The translations under genes were made by a program, and so were the position numbers. 64,000 bases of DNA from Alteromonas sp. BMJM2 (GTDB taxonomy: Bacteria > Pseudomonadota > Gammaproteobacteria > Enterobacterales > Alteromonadaceae), in the NCBI RefSeq assembly GCF_027257845.1, contig NZ_JAPVOT010000010.1, positions 1 to 64,000 of the forward strand, given 5' to 3'. Below are positions 18,446 to 27,986 of the stretch, one piece after another (the first letter of the stretch is position 1; every line of letters begins with the position of its first letter). A model generated the notes under the pieces. It searched no databases. It was not told the origin of the DNA and worked only from the letters and a program-made list of their open reading frames with translations.

Positions 18446-18479
18446 AGCAGAACCCGATAAGTATGCTCCGGATTCTGCT
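18446..18479 (-). terminator. Terminator/attenuator between rpmJ and rpsM
   Basis: An 11-bp stem AGCAGAACCCG / CGGATTCTGCT (one G-U in RNA) with a 12-base loop, followed on the minus strand by AGTTTTGTTT. It lies 34 bases past the rpmJ stop and divides the spc part from the alpha part. Confidence 0.55.
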
Positions 18480-18512
18480 TAGTAGCTTTGCAAGTATTCT
18501 GTACCGCTTAGA

Positions 18513-18626
18513 TTAACCTTGCCTTTGCTTATGCTTTGGCTCTGTACAAATTACACGCACAACACCGTTGCGCTTGATAACTTTACAGTTACGGCAAATC
18601 TTTTTAACTGATGCACGAACTTTCAT
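18513..18626 (-). CDS. rpmJ: 50S ribosomal protein L36
   Basis: 37 residues read from the minus strand: [14 protein letters not shown] then a basic stretch ending KHKQRQG. It keeps the zinc ribbon ligands Cys11, Cys14, Cys27 and His32, so it is the zinc-binding form. It lies between secY and rpsM, its usual position in this operon. Confidence 0.95.
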   Translation of the reverse strand: MKVRASVKKICRNCKVIKRNGVVRVICTEPKHKQRQG

Positions 18627-18663
18627 TACATCACTCCCCTATCTTTAATATTAAGGGGCTAAC

Positions 18664-19983
18664 TTAACGGCCGTAGCCTTTAAGATTAGCTTTCTTCAGA
18701 ACAGACTCATATTGACTACTCATCAAATGCGTCTGCACCTGTGCCATAAAGTCCATGATAACCACTACTATGATTAGAAGCGACGTACCACCGAAGTAGA
18801 ACGGAACATTCCAAGCAATTAGCATGAATTCAGGCACTAAACAAATAAAGGTTATGTATAGTGCGCCAGCCAGTGTGAGGCGAGTCATTACCTTATCAAT
18901 ATAACGCGATGTTTGTTCACCCGGGCGGATGCCAGGAATAAACGCACCAGACTTCTTCAAATTATCTGCTGTATCACGCGGGTTGAAAACCAACGCCGTG
19001 TAGAAGAAGCAAAAGAAGATGATTGCTGTTGCATATAACATTACGTACAGCGGTTGACCTGGAGATAGCATTAACGCTACGTCCTGCAACCATGCTGTTG
19101 ATTCATTCTGACCGAACCATCCTGCGATAGTTCCTGGGAACAGAATAATGCTGGAAGCAAAGATTGGTGGAATTACACCAGCAATGTTGACCTTCAGCGG
19201 TAAATGCGTGCTCTGCGCTGCAAAAACCTGACGGCCTTGCTGACGTTTCGCGTAGTTTACCACAATTCTGCGTTGTCCGCGCTCTACAAATACAACGAGG
19301 TATGTAAGCGCAATAACAATCACAGCAATCAACAGGAGGAATAACAAGTTAATGTCGCCCTGCCTTGCTTGCTCTGCCGTTTGACCGATTGCTGTAGGTA
19401 AACCTGCAACAATACCAGCAAAAATCAAGATAGAAATACCGTTGCCGATACCTCGTTCAGTAATTTGCTCACCCAACCACATGAGGAACATAGTCCCTGT
19501 GACCAAGCTCACTACCGCTGTAAAGTAGAATCCGAAGCCAGGGTTCAATACCAATCCATTAATTAGGTTTGGCAGGCCAGTCGATATTCCTATCGACTGG
19601 AAAATAGCAAGTACAAGCGTTAGATAACGCGTGTACTGACTGATTTTACGACGGCCTGCTTCGCCTTCTTTTTTAAGCTCTACCATCGGTGGATGAACCA
19701 CCGAGAGCAACTGCATAATAATGGATGCAGTAATGTATGGCATAATGCCCAAAGCCAGAACGGATGCACGCTCAAGCGCACCACCAGAGAACATGTTAAA
19801 CATTTCTACAATGGTGCCTTTCTGTTGCTCGAACAAGTCAGCAAGTACAGCTGGATCGATGCCCGGAATAGGAACATAAGAACCCAATCTGAAAACAACA
19901 ATCGCACCAAGTACGAACAACAATCTTGCTTTAAGCTCACTCAAGCCGCTTTTAGCGCCTGAATCCAATCCTGGTTTAGCCAT
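18664..19983 (-). CDS. secY: Protein translocase subunit SecY
   Basis: 439 residues, the standard length, with ten hydrophobic segments. Recognisable parts are the plug/TM2a region ([24 protein letters not shown] split across TM2), the cytosolic loop with KRQQGRQV, and the [18 protein letters not shown] loop that contacts SecA and the ribosome. It forms the protein-conducting channel with SecE/SecG. It lies after rplO as in all spc operons. Confidence 0.99.
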   Translation of the reverse strand: MAKPGLDSGAKSGLSELKARLLFVLGAIVVFRLGSYVPIPGIDPAVLADLFEQQKGTIVEMFNMFSGGALERASVLALGIMPYITASIIMQLLSVVHPPMVELKKEGEAGRRKISQYTRYLTLVLAIFQSIGISTGLPNLINGLVLNPGFGFYFTAVVSLVTGTMFLMWLGEQITERGIGNGISILIFAGIVAGLPTAIGQTAEQARQGDINLLFLLLIAVIVIALTYLVVFVERGQRRIVVNYAKRQQGRQVFAAQSTHLPLKVNIAGVIPPIFASSIILFPGTIAGWFGQNESTAWLQDVALMLSPGQPLYVMLYATAIIFFCFFYTALVFNPRDTADNLKKSGAFIPGIRPGEQTSRYIDKVMTRLTLAGALYITFICLVPEFMLIAWNVPFYFGGTSLLIIVVVIMDFMAQVQTHLMSSQYESVLKKANLKGYGR

Positions 19984-19988
19984 CTAGC

Positions 19989-20423
19989 TTATTCCTCTAC
20001 TTTACCGCCAGCAGCTTCAATCGCTTCTTTAGCGCCTTTAGTAACCTTTAAACCGCTTACTGTAACAGCACGTGATAACTCGCCGCTCTTAACTACTTTT
20101 ACAAACAACATTTCTTTCTTAACAAGACCTGCTGCTTTCAAAGTTTCAAGAGAAACTGTATCACCGTCTACTTTTGCGATTTCTGCAAGTGTTACTTGAT
20201 CAGTAACAAAGCTCTTGCGTGAAGTGAAACCGAATTTCGGAAGACGACGCTGTAAAGGCATCTGACCACCTTCGAATCCTGGCTTAACACGGCCACCTGA
20301 ACGGCTTTTTTGACCTTTGTGGCCTACACCACTCGTTTTACCAAGACCTGAGCCGATGCCTCGACCAGTACGCTTACCAGATTTATGAGCCCCTGGTGCA
20401 GGAGCAATAGTATTTAAACGCAT
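19989..20423 (-). CDS. rplO: 50S ribosomal protein L15
   Basis: 144 residues, with the Gly-rich N-terminal extension ([23 protein letters not shown]) that threads into 23S rRNA and a C-terminal globular domain. It lies 5 bases before secY; tight operon spacing. Confidence 0.98.
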   Translation of the reverse strand: MRLNTIAPAPGAHKSGKRTGRGIGSGLGKTSGVGHKGQKSRSGGRVKPGFEGGQMPLQRRLPKFGFTSRKSFVTDQVTLAEIAKVDGDTVSLETLKAAGLVKKEMLFVKVVKSGELSRAVTVSGLKVTKGAKEAIEAAGGKVEE

Positions 20424-20427
20424 GTTC

Positions 20428-20607
20428 TTACTCCTCCACTATCTCGACCATGTAATGTACACGGTGGACCATGCCACGTACGGCTGGGGTATCTTCCAGT
20501 TCACGAACATGGTTGATCTTACGAAGACCTAAGCCTTTAAGCGTAGCTTTGTGCTTAGGCAGTCTGCCGATAGCACTTTTAGTTTGCTTTACTTTAATCG
20601 TTGCCAT
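20428..20607 (-). CDS. rpmD: 50S ribosomal protein L30
   Basis: 59 residues translated from the minus strand: [20 protein letters not shown], then [19 protein letters not shown], ending MVEIVEE. The L30 signature is complete. It lies between rpsE and rplO with 4- to 6-base gaps. Confidence 0.95.
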   Translation of the reverse strand: MATIKVKQTKSAIGRLPKHKATLKGLGLRKINHVRELEDTPAVRGMVHRVHYMVEIVEE

Positions 20608-20613
20608 GTCTGA

Positions 20614-21114
20614 TTACCCCAAAATTTCATCTACAGACAATCCACGTTTCGCAGCAACTTTCGCTGGAGAATTCATCTCTGTCAGCGCGTTGATTGTTGC
20701 ACGAACAACGTTGATTGGGTTTGTAGAGCCGTAACATTTTGAAAGTACGTTTTGTACGCCAGCTACTTCAAGTACTGCACGCATTGCACCGCCGGCGATG
20801 ATACCGGTACCTTCTGATGCAGGCTGCATGTAAACTTTAGAGCCAGAGTGACGACCTTTAATAGGGTGCTGTAACGTATTGCCATTTAGGTCAACGTCAA
20901 CCATATTGCGACGTGCCTTTTCCATAGCTTTCTGGATTGCAGCAGGAACTTCACGTGCCTTACCATAACCGAAACCTACGCGACCGTTACCGTCACCCAC
21001 TACTGTCAATGCAGTGAAACTAAAGATACGACCACCTTTAACCACTTTAGATACGCGGTTAACGGCAATCAATTTCTCTAACAGTTCACCGTTCTGAACG
21101 TCTTGTTTAGCCAT
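20614..21114 (-). CDS. rpsE: 30S ribosomal protein S5
   Basis: 166 residues, with the double-stranded RNA-binding-like N-terminal domain ([20 protein letters not shown], the spectinomycin-contact loop) and the C-terminal domain [16 protein letters not shown]. Involved in decoding accuracy. Confidence 0.98.
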   Translation of the reverse strand: MAKQDVQNGELLEKLIAVNRVSKVVKGGRIFSFTALTVVGDGNGRVGFGYGKAREVPAAIQKAMEKARRNMVDVDLNGNTLQHPIKGRHSGSKVYMQPASEGTGIIAGGAMRAVLEVAGVQNVLSKCYGSTNPINVVRATINALTEMNSPAKVAAKRGLSVDEILG

Positions 21115-21123
21115 TATAAACTC

Positions 21124-21477
21124 CTAGAACTGAAGGCCAGCTTCGCGAGCTGCATCAGCTAATGCTTTAACGCGACCGTGGTATTGGAAGCCACTACGAT
21201 CGAAAGCCACTGCTTTAATGCCTTTCTCAATAGCGCGCTCTGCGATTGCTTTTCCGACTACCGTCGCTGCTTCAGCGTTACCTGTAGACTTAAGATCTTT
21301 TGCAAGATCCTTTTCAACAGTTGAAGCCGCCGCTAATACTTCAGAACCGCACGGGGCGATAAGCTGAGCGTATATGTGGCGAGGTGTGCGGTTAATAACC
21401 AAGCGATGCGCGGCCAGTTCACGAATTTTTGCTCGTGCGCGAGTTGCGCGACGAATGCGAGCTGTTTTCTTATCCAT
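21124..21477 (-). CDS. rplR: 50S ribosomal protein L18
   Basis: 117 residues from [15 protein letters not shown], the normal start; the longer frame adds MGDT without support. It carries the 5S rRNA-binding [19 protein letters not shown] ending. Confidence 0.97.
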   Translation of the reverse strand: MDKKTARIRRATRARAKIRELAAHRLVINRTPRHIYAQLIAPCGSEVLAAASTVEKDLAKDLKSTGNAEAATVVGKAIAERAIEKGIKAVAFDRSGFQYHGRVKALADAAREAGLQF

Positions 21478-21489
21478 CGTATCACCCAC

Positions 21490-22023
21490 CTACTTTTTCT
21501 TAGCTTCTTTACGACGTACATGTTCGTCAGCGTAACGTACACCTTTACCTTTGTAAGGCTCTGGTGGACGGTAACCACGAATGTTCGCCGCAACCTGTCC
21601 TACCATCTGCTTATCGGCGCCTTTGACGACGATTTCAGTTTGGCTAGGAGTTTCAACGGTAATGCCTTCAGGCATTTCGTATACTACAGGATGAGAGAAA
21701 CCTAGCGTTAGGTTAAGCTTGCTACCTTGTGCTTGCGCACGGTAACCAACACCATTTAGCTGAAGCTTTTTCTCAAAACCTTGCGTAACACCTTGAACCA
21801 TTGCGTTAAGAAGTGAGCGAACAGTACCAGCCTGTGCCCAATTGTTTGCAAAACCTTCACGAGGAAGTGCTTTCAATTGGTTCTCTTCTTGTACAACTTC
21901 AACAGCGTCGTTAAAAACGCGGCTCAATGTGCCTTTACTACCTTTTACAGTAACTTCTTGGCCAGAGATAGATATTTCTACGCCTGAAACCAAGTCTACT
22001 GGGGCTTTTGCTATACGTGACAT
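21490..22023 (-). CDS. rplF: 50S ribosomal protein L6
   Basis: 177 residues starting MSRIAKAPV, with two L6 domains and the C-terminal signature [14 protein letters not shown](H)VRRKEAKKK. It binds near the sarcin-ricin loop and factor site. Confidence 0.98.
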   Translation of the reverse strand: MSRIAKAPVDLVSGVEISISGQEVTVKGSKGTLSRVFNDAVEVVQEENQLKALPREGFANNWAQAGTVRSLLNAMVQGVTQGFEKKLQLNGVGYRAQAQGSKLNLTLGFSHPVVYEMPEGITVETPSQTEIVVKGADKQMVGQVAANIRGYRPPEPYKGKGVRYADEHVRRKEAKKK

Positions 22024-22036
22024 TTCAACTCCTCCG

Positions 22037-22429
22037 TTATGCTACATAACCGATGATCTCACCGCCCATGCCAGCGTTACGCGCTGCACGGTCAGTCATC
22101 ACACCTTTTGAAGTCGACACGATAGCGATACCCAAGCCACCCATAACCTTTGGAAGCTCATCTTTTTTCTTATAGATGCGCAGACCGGGGCGACTTACGC
22201 GCTCGATAGTGTCAATTACTTGCTTGCCTTCGAAGTACTTAAGCGTAACTTCTAAAACAGGCTTAACGTCACCTGATGCAGCAAAGTCTGTGATATAACC
22301 TTCTGACTTCAACACTTCGCATATAGAAACGCGAACTTTTGAAGAAGGCATAGTTACAGAAACTTTCTGAGCCATCTGGCCGTTACGGATGCGTGTGAAC
22401 ATATCCGCGATAGGATCTTGCATACTCAT
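22037..22429 (-). CDS. rpsH: 30S ribosomal protein S8
   Basis: 130 residues, [18 protein letters not shown], with the rRNA-binding C-terminal [20 protein letters not shown]. In E. coli S8 also represses the spc operon at the rplE start; whether that site is kept here was not checked. Confidence 0.98.
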   Translation of the reverse strand: MSMQDPIADMFTRIRNGQMAQKVSVTMPSSKVRVSICEVLKSEGYITDFAASGDVKPVLEVTLKYFEGKQVIDTIERVSRPGLRIYKKKDELPKVMGGLGIAIVSTSKGVMTDRAARNAGMGGEIIGYVA

Positions 22430-22442
22430 TATCAGCTACTCC

Positions 22443-22748
22443 TTACCAACTGGCTTTCTTAAGGCCAGGGACTTCACCGCGCATCGCTGCTTCGCGAAGC
22501 TTAATACGGCTAAGGCCGAATTTGCGTAGGTAACCATGTGGACGGCCAGTTACGCGACAACGGTTACGTTGACGTGAAGAACTAGAGTCACGTGGTAGTT
22601 GTTGCAGCTTCAGAACAGCGTCCCAACGCTCTTCTTCAGAAGCGTTAACATCGCTGATAATCGCTTTAAGTGCAGCGCGCTTCTCAGCATACTTAGCTAC
22701 TAGCTTAGTACGCTTCGCTTCGCGTGCTTTCATTGATTCTTTTGCCAT
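22443..22748 (-). CDS. rpsN: 30S ribosomal protein S14
   Basis: 101 residues, [16 protein letters not shown], with [21 protein letters not shown]. The long, zinc-independent form: the CxxC pairs of the short form are absent. Confidence 0.98.
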   Translation of the reverse strand: MAKESMKAREAKRTKLVAKYAEKRAALKAIISDVNASEEERWDAVLKLQQLPRDSSSSRQRNRCRVTGRPHGYLRKFGLSRIKLREAAMRGEVPGLKKASW

Positions 22749-22760
22749 AACCCTACACCC

Positions 22761-23300
22761 CTACTTTTTGAATGGGAAGTTAAACGCGTCCAGCAGAGCA
22801 CGTGCTTCGTCATTAGAATTCGCACTGGTAGTGATAGTAATATCCATACCGCGAACCTTATCCACTTTATCGAAATCGATTTCAGGGAAAATGATTTGCT
22901 CACGCACGCCCATGCTGTAGTTACCACGTCCGTCGAATGATTTTGGGTTCAAACCACGGAAGTCGCGAATACGCGGAATAGCGATTGAAATCAAACGCTC
23001 TAGGAATTCCCACATACGCTCGCCACGTAGGGTTACTTTACAGCCAATCGGATAACCTTCACGGATTTTAAAGCCCGCTACTGATTTTCTAGCAACTGTA
23101 ACAATCGGCTTCTGACCGGCGATAGCCGTCATGTCAGCTTGAGCATTCTCAAGCACCTTCTTGTCAGCAACTGCTTCACCTAAACCCATGTTTAGAGTGA
23201 TTTTTTCAATCCGAGGGACTTGCATGACGCTTTTGTACCCGAACTGCTTAGCAAGTTCAGCTACTACTGTTTCTTTATAGAAATCATGCAGTTTCGCCAT
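22761..23300 (-). CDS. rplE: 50S ribosomal protein L5
   Basis: 179 residues from [13 protein letters not shown]; the four extra residues of the longer frame were dropped because family members begin at MAKL. It contains the 5S-binding P-site loop [19 protein letters not shown] and [16 protein letters not shown]. Confidence 0.98.
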   Translation of the reverse strand: MAKLHDFYKETVVAELAKQFGYKSVMQVPRIEKITLNMGLGEAVADKKVLENAQADMTAIAGQKPIVTVARKSVAGFKIREGYPIGCKVTLRGERMWEFLERLISIAIPRIRDFRGLNPKSFDGRGNYSMGVREQIIFPEIDFDKVDKVRGMDITITTSANSNDEARALLDAFNFPFKK

Positions 23301-23317
23301 CGTACTCTCCAATATAA

Positions 23318-23632
23318 TTAAACAAGTTCGCCGTTAGATTTGAAGAAACGTACTTTCTTCTCATCTTCGAAACGGAAACCAACGCGATCTGCTTTACCCG
23401 TTGCTGGGTTAACAATCGCAACATTAGAAACGTGAATAGAAGCTTCTTTCTCAACAATACCACCAGCAACACCCAATTGAGGGTTAGGCTTAGTGTGTTT
23501 CTTGACGAGATTAACGCCTTCTATAATTAAACGGTCATCAGCCATAAGCACTTTAAGGACTTTGCCTTGTTTGCCTTTGTCTTTACCCGCTAATACGACT
23601 ACTTCATCATCACGACGAATTTTATTAGCCAT
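23318..23632 (-). CDS. rplX: 50S ribosomal protein L24
   Basis: 104 residues with the KOW motif [20 protein letters not shown] and the [13 protein letters not shown] segment. Assembly-initiating protein of the large subunit. Confidence 0.98.
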   Translation of the reverse strand: MANKIRRDDEVVVLAGKDKGKQGKVLKVLMADDRLIIEGVNLVKKHTKPNPQLGVAGGIVEKEASIHVSNVAIVNPATGKADRVGFRFEDEKKVRFFKSNGELV

Positions 23633-23644
23633 TATCGTGACTCC

Positions 23645-24013
23645 TTATAGTACCTCTGGGGCCAATGAGATGATTTTCATGAAGTTTGAACTTCTCAACT
23701 CACGGGTTACCGGGCCAAAGATACGCGTACCAATTGGTTGCTTGTTTGCATTAAGCAAAACAGCCGCGTTACCGTCAAAACGAATGGATGAACCATCAGG
23801 ACGACGAACGCCTTTTCTAGTACGCACCACCACTGCATTCAGTACGTCACCTTTTTTAACTTTACCGCGAGGAATTGCTTCCTTGACAGTAACTTTGATG
23901 ATGTCACCGATACCTGCATAACGGCGATGCGAGCCACCAAGAACCTTAATACACTGAACCCTGCGAGCGCCGCTGTTATCTGCAACGTCCAGGTTAGTTT
24001 GCATTTGGATCAT
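23645..24013 (-). CDS. rplN: 50S ribosomal protein L14
   Basis: 122 residues, [27 protein letters not shown] to SLAPEVL, complete. It is the first gene of the ribosomal run in this window. The S10-operon genes that usually precede it (rpsQ, rpmC, rplP and others) are not next to it; upstream lies a promoter, then a small RNA candidate. Confidence 0.98.
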   Translation of the reverse strand: MIQMQTNLDVADNSGARRVQCIKVLGGSHRRYAGIGDIIKVTVKEAIPRGKVKKGDVLNAVVVRTRKGVRRPDGSSIRFDGNAAVLLNANKQPIGTRIFGPVTRELRSSNFMKIISLAPEVL

Positions 24014-24111
24014 GTTAGTGCTCCGCTCTAAATTAAGACTCTCCCGAGTCGTTATTGTGCTGCTAAAAACAACTGGATATCGTTGCTTTTATGTACATAC
24101 CCCCATAAAAA

Positions 24112-24150
24112 GGGCGCGAAACTATAACAGAATTATTAGCTAAGCGATAG
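24112..24150 (-). promoter_or_regulatory. Promoter of the rplN-rplQ operon
   Basis: On the minus strand TATAGT (24121-24126) is followed by the GC-rich discriminator TTCGCGCCC (24112-24120), the hallmark of stringently controlled stable-RNA and ribosomal protein promoters. The -35 at 17-bp spacing is poor (TATCGC-like). The leader to rplN would be about 100 bases. Confidence 0.55.
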
Positions 24151-24182
24151 CGGTAAATTGAATTAATTTTAGACTGGGTGGA

Positions 24183-24300
24183 TAAAAAAACCCCAGCTGA
24201 AAAACTGGGGTGATGATAACCACAGAGGAGGTCATCAAGCAGGAACTCTATGAGCTGCGACACGTGAACATAGCTATCAAAACACTGCGCACAGTAATAA
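24183..24300 (-). ncRNA. Candidate small RNA with anti-Shine-Dalgarno loop
   Basis: A minus-strand unit with promoter-like TTGAAA-N17-TATCTA near 24309-24337. A 7-bp stem-loop GAUGACC / GGUUAUC (24215-24236) has loop UCCUCUGU. It is followed directly by a classic terminator: CCCCAG (24191-24196) pairs with CTGGGG (24205-24210), then seven U (24184-24190). The UCCUC loop could pair with ribosome-binding sites. No coding frame of note. The 5' end is approximate and the unit could instead be the 3' end of the lipoprotein transcript. Confidence 0.4.
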
Positions 24301-24428
24301 AGATAATAGATATTCTGGGATATGACAGTTTTCAAGCTAATCATTTAGTATAAAAATACACTTTGGTATAAAAATAGAGACGCTTTAACCGCTCCTTTTT
24401 CAATATTTCCCTTTTTACAAAGTGAAGC

Positions 24429-24454
24429 AGCGCTAACATGTTGTTGTCAGCGCT
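24429..24454 (-). terminator. Hairpin after the DUF4397-like gene
   Basis: A 10-bp stem AGCGCTAACA / TGTCAGCGCT (one G-U in RNA) with a 6-base loop, 25 bases past the stop at 24479. There is no proper T-run, so it may be an mRNA-stabilising hairpin rather than a true terminator. Confidence 0.4.
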
Positions 24455-24478
24455 TATCAACAGAGATGCCTATCGCGA

Positions 24479-25936
24479 TTAAAACAGTATGTTTATTTCG
24501 TAACCCGTTGCTGTATCTGCCGGCTCAACGGTCACAATGTAGTTTTCTTCTTCTGTGAAGCCAAAAAGCGCTGTACGGTCTAACAATACTTGCTCATCGT
24601 TGTCGTCTTCGTACACCGCGATAACTTCGTAAAAATCAGAAGGCAGGACTTCGGTGCTGGTTTCACCAAACTCAAGGTTGTTCACTCTGTACTCTGCGGT
24701 ATCGATAGTTTCGTCGTGACGTACAAGGAAAATTTCAACGTCGTCATAGTCGCTAACAAGGTTAATAAAGTTAACGGTTTTGTCGTAGGCCTGTGGTAGC
24801 CCACTTTCTTCAAAGGTTGCAGCACCTAATTTTCCGTCTTTCTCGTAAATGAGTATTGCCTTACTTTGCCCCTGATTAAGCGTGATAAGTTTATTGCTAA
24901 GATTAGTAATAGCACCAGAAGTGTCTTCTACCGACACACGGTAGTCACCGTAGCGAATTGCAGTAAAGTCGGAAAGCTCATCAGCAGCTAATGTAAATTC
25001 AATGTCTTCTTCGTCTGTGTTGCCACCGAAGGTAACGGTTACTGGTGTGTCTAAGTTTGTTGAGTTGTAGATGCGGTATTGCGCATCGGCTTCTACATCG
25101 GTTAAACCAGATACACTTGAAGAGTTTAGTATGGTGTCTACGACAAGACCTTCTTGTATAGCGCCACTTACATCGCGAAGGGCCATTACGTATTCAGTTT
25201 CATAGATGAAATCTAAGGTTTGAGATTCAAAGATGACGTCAGTGCTGCCAGGCGCGGTGAGGTATACGGTGTATTCGCCCTCATCAAAGTCGTCGCTATC
25301 GTCATCACCATCCCAAAACGTCAGTTCTCCCAAATCGTTTGGTGTAATGGTGCCAAGAAAATTTGCTGCTTCAAAGGGGTCGCCTGCGTCGCTCATGTAG
25401 AAGTCAAAAGATTCGTCATCCATGGTCACTGATATAGCTAGGAGTCTGAAGTGGTCCTCTAGTGATTCCCTCTCATAACTATATGCATTGAATGAAGGGC
25501 TGTTGAAGTCGCCGCTCATGACGATCAAAGTTTTCTCGCCCTCTTTTAAATTTACCGTTATTTCATCTATGTAGACTTCTTGATCGTCTGAATCGGTGCG
25601 AATGAACTCTAAAACAAGTTCTCCGCTTTCCATTGAATACATAGAAGACGCATCACCAAACTGGGCGGAGCCAAAGCTATCTCCATCCACTTCACGCATT
25701 TCTACATTGGCCCCATTAGGCGATGCGTTATAAAACTGAAGATACGCAAATTCGTAATCTGAATCGCTGCTGTCTGAACCTCCACATGCCGCAAGGGTAA
25801 ATAGCGCAACCAAACCTAGTACAAACGATTTACTAAAGTGACAGGCATAAGTTTTACTAAAGAGACAGGCATGATAAAAGACGCTGAGCCCCCCACTATT
25901 GTGACAGGCACGATTTACCAATGAGAATGATCGCAT
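24479..25936 (-). CDS. DUF4397-like repeat lipoprotein with repeat-expanded signal region
   Basis: 485 residues. The lipobox LFTLAAC places lipidation at about Cys51, followed by GGSDSSDSD, so it is an outer- or inner-membrane lipoprotein. The mature part has about four repeats resembling DUF4397: LQFYNASPNGANVEM, YRIYNSTNLDTPV and VNFINLVSDYDDVEI, each with a later GxYxV strand. It is very acidic. Function unknown. The first 37 residues are abnormal: three GACAGGCAT repeats in reverse orientation encode Ala-Cys-His/Leu three times in one frame before the hydrophobic core. A normal signal peptide would begin close to KSFVLGLVALF, so the ancestral start may have been lost or moved. Confidence 0.7.
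   Translation of the reverse strand: MRSFSLVNRACHNSGGLSVFYHACLFSKTYACHFSKSFVLGLVALFTLAACGGSDSSDSDYEFAYLQFYNASPNGANVEMREVDGDSFGSAQFGDASSMYSMESGELVLEFIRTDSDDQEVYIDEITVNLKEGEKTLIVMSGDFNSPSFNAYSYERESLEDHFRLLAISVTMDDESFDFYMSDAGDPFEAANFLGTITPNDLGELTFWDGDDDSDDFDEGEYTVYLTAPGSTDVIFESQTLDFIYETEYVMALRDVSGAIQEGLVVDTILNSSSVSGLTDVEADAQYRIYNSTNLDTPVTVTFGGNTDEEDIEFTLAADELSDFTAIRYGDYRVSVEDTSGAITNLSNKLITLNQGQSKAILIYEKDGKLGAATFEESGLPQAYDKTVNFINLVSDYDDVEIFLVRHDETIDTAEYRVNNLEFGETSTEVLPSDFYEVIAVYEDDNDEQVLLDRTALFGFTEEENYIVTVEPADTATGYEINILF
25839..25911. repeat. GACAGGCAT-family cluster inside a signal-peptide region
   Basis: Cores at 25839-25848 and 25863-25872 and a one-base variant (GACAGGCAC) at 25903-25911, all in one orientation. 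GTAAATCGT (minus strand) occurs on each side of the cluster, 85 bases apart. TTTAGTAAA is also duplicated within it. Confidence 0.85.
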
Positions 25937-26221
25937 AAACGGTGTTTCCTTTTTATTTTTAAAGAGTAATTGGAAAACAGCACAAGTGTTAACACATGCG
26001 CCGAACGCGGTTATGGCACATAGTTTTGAGGTAGGTTCATGGCTTTACGCTGTCTTTACAAAGCTGACAATTCACTGAAGAAAATGACGGTGAATCTATA
26101 CAAAGTTTGTTGTTAGTTTGACTGTCACTTTTGAAAGACTAGGTTTGAGGCATAAGTTTGAAGGGATGAGCTCAAAAACTGTTATTGCTGAGCGTTTAAT
26201 TCGCTCTTTGAAAAAAAGGTA

Positions 26222-26247
26222 AAAAAAAGCCTGCCGCGCGGCAGGCT
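26222..26247 (-). terminator. Intrinsic terminator of the subtilase gene
   Basis: A perfect stem GCCTGCC / GGCAGGC around GCGC, with eight A on the plus strand at 26222-26229 (U-run on the minus strand) and TTTT on the other side. It lies 39 bases past the stop at 26286. The rest of the 349-base gap 25937-26285 holds no gene that I can see. Confidence 0.9.
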
Positions 26248-26285
26248 TTTACTTATCAATCTTATTTACGGTTATTCGCTAAAGG

Positions 26286-27986
26286 TTACTCGTAAGAGTA
26301 AGATAGCGTTACGTTGCTGTATCTAGAGTATGCACGTATACCGATATGCCAAGTACCTGCTGCAGGCGCGTCGAAGGTACATTCTTCGTTGTTACCATTG
26401 CGATAAGGGCGGCAATCAAAGTCGTTTGTCTCTGGCTGAGAGCCGAACTTCATGTATAAGTCTGCATCGCCTGAGCCACCAGCAATGCTAACGGTCATTT
26501 GGCTTACACCTTCTGGAATAGTCCACGTATAGCGGTTCCAGGCGTTTCGAGCGGCGGATAAACCAGGCACTTGTCCTGATACTGGCTCAACGGTAGGGCT
26601 TCCGCCATTGTCGGTTCCATCACCGCTTCCATCACAGCCGTTGGTATTAAGCTGGTTGTACGCATCGGCCAATTGCATCAAACCAAACCCATAGAAATTA
26701 TCACGACCCGCACTGCCTTTATCCTCAGCGGTAACATTAAGTGCATTTCGAATTTGGTTATTTGTACACTGAGGGAAGTAGCTCCAAACTAATGCAGCAC
26801 CACCTGCAACGTGAGGCGTTGCCATTGACGTGCCGCTAAGAGCTGCGTAGGTGTTAGTCGGGTAAGTTGACTGTACTGCACTGCCAGGCGCTGCAATCTC
26901 TACTTGGTCATTATATTGGCTGTAGCTGGCACGGTTTTCATTTGAGTCTACCGCGGCTACTGACATAACCGCATCGTAAGACGCCGGATAAGACTTGCCA
27001 CTGTTACCATCGTTACCTGCTGCAGCCACTAGCAACATACCCGCATCAGTGAAGCTTTGCATAGCATCACGCTCTGTCGCTGATGCACTGCCGCCACCCA
27101 AGCTCATATTAACAACGTTTGAACCCGCATTTTCACACTGAGTAATAGCGTCGATAAGATCTGACGCATAGGTCCACTGCCCGTTGTCATTAAAGATTTT
27201 TACAATGTGCAGGTCGACGCCAGGGTATACACCTACAACACCTTCGTTATTATCATAAGCTGCGATAGTGCCGGCAACATGGGTTCCATGACCGTTACCG
27301 TCGTTATACCAGTTACCTACGGCGGCATTGTTCGCATTACCTGTTACACCATTATTGGTATCCGGCAAGTCGGGGTGACCCAAGTTATAACCTGTATCGA
27401 TAACACACACTTTACGCGCTGTAGTATCGGCTTGGCCAAACTGGTTAGCTTGAACCATGGTGTAACCGTATGGTGTGGTTTGTGCCATAGGTTTACGCTT
27501 CGCATCTATTTCGATACTTTCAACATTTGGGTTTTTGCGAAGTTCGTTTAATGCTTTACGATCGAGCTTCGCCGCCATCATGCGATGTTTTTTCAATTCT
27601 TTTTTAACTACGCCCCCTGCACGGATAACGTCATTTTTTGCAGCTTGTACGTTAAACGCTTTTTTCTGATGACCGAATTTAAGCGCCCCTTTTCCTGTTA
27701 GCGTGTCATCGTTAGTTCCCATAAGGACTTCAGATGTCATTTCATCTTTAAATTTTACAATGTAACGATCGCCAGACTCTTCAAGTGAGCCAAAACCAAT
27801 TTTTTTGAATCGATTATCTAGGCGACTGTTTAAGCTTTTATTCAACTTTGAGGAGAAAGATTTTTTCTTTACTTCTACTTTTACCGGAGCATTTTCTTCA
27901 GCTATTGCACTTTGACCAGCGAAGGCTAAAGAAACTGCGATGGCAGCAGCAGTCATACATGTGTGTTTCTTATTTTTTAAATTCAA
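26286..27986 (-). CDS. Secreted S8 (subtilisin-like) serine protease with PPC domain
   Basis: 566 residues. The start is TTG at 27984-27986, with AGGA upstream; it gives a signal peptide with a basic start and the core AAAIAVSLAFAGQSAIA. An ATG ten codons later is the alternative. An I9-type propeptide spans about residues 73-165 (RYIVKFKDEM to SIEID). Catalytic residues appear in the usual contexts: Asp197 (VIDTGYN), His236 (GHGTHVAGT), oxyanion Asn325 (AAGNDG) and Ser387 (SGTSMATPHVAGG). The C-terminal PPC domain (about 475-566) ends with beta-strand repeats and is usually cleaved after secretion. An extracellular protease for peptide scavenging is likely. Confidence 0.95.
   Translation of the reverse strand: MNLKNKKHTCMTAAAIAVSLAFAGQSAIAEENAPVKVEVKKKSFSSKLNKSLNSRLDNRFKKIGFGSLEESGDRYIVKFKDEMTSEVLMGTNDDTLTGKGALKFGHQKKAFNVQAAKNDVIRAGGVVKKELKKHRMMAAKLDRKALNELRKNPNVESIEIDAKRKPMAQTTPYGYTMVQANQFGQADTTARKVCVIDTGYNLGHPDLPDTNNGVTGNANNAAVGNWYNDGNGHGTHVAGTIAAYDNNEGVVGVYPGVDLHIVKIFNDNGQWTYASDLIDAITQCENAGSNVVNMSLGGGSASATERDAMQSFTDAGMLLVAAAGNDGNSGKSYPASYDAVMSVAAVDSNENRASYSQYNDQVEIAAPGSAVQSTYPTNTYAALSGTSMATPHVAGGAALVWSYFPQCTNNQIRNALNVTAEDKGSAGRDNFYGFGLMQLADAYNQLNTNGCDGSGDGTDNGGSPTVEPVSGQVPGLSAARNAWNRYTWTIPEGVSQMTVSIAGGSGDADLYMKFGSQPETNDFDCRPYRNGNNEECTFDAPAAGTWHIGIRAYSRYSNVTLSYSYE

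Noticed and set aside
24063-24344. 93-residue minus-strand frame upstream of rplN
   Set aside because: It runs through the terminator and the hairpins of the small RNA candidate, lacks a ribosome-binding site and has the composition of non-coding DNA.
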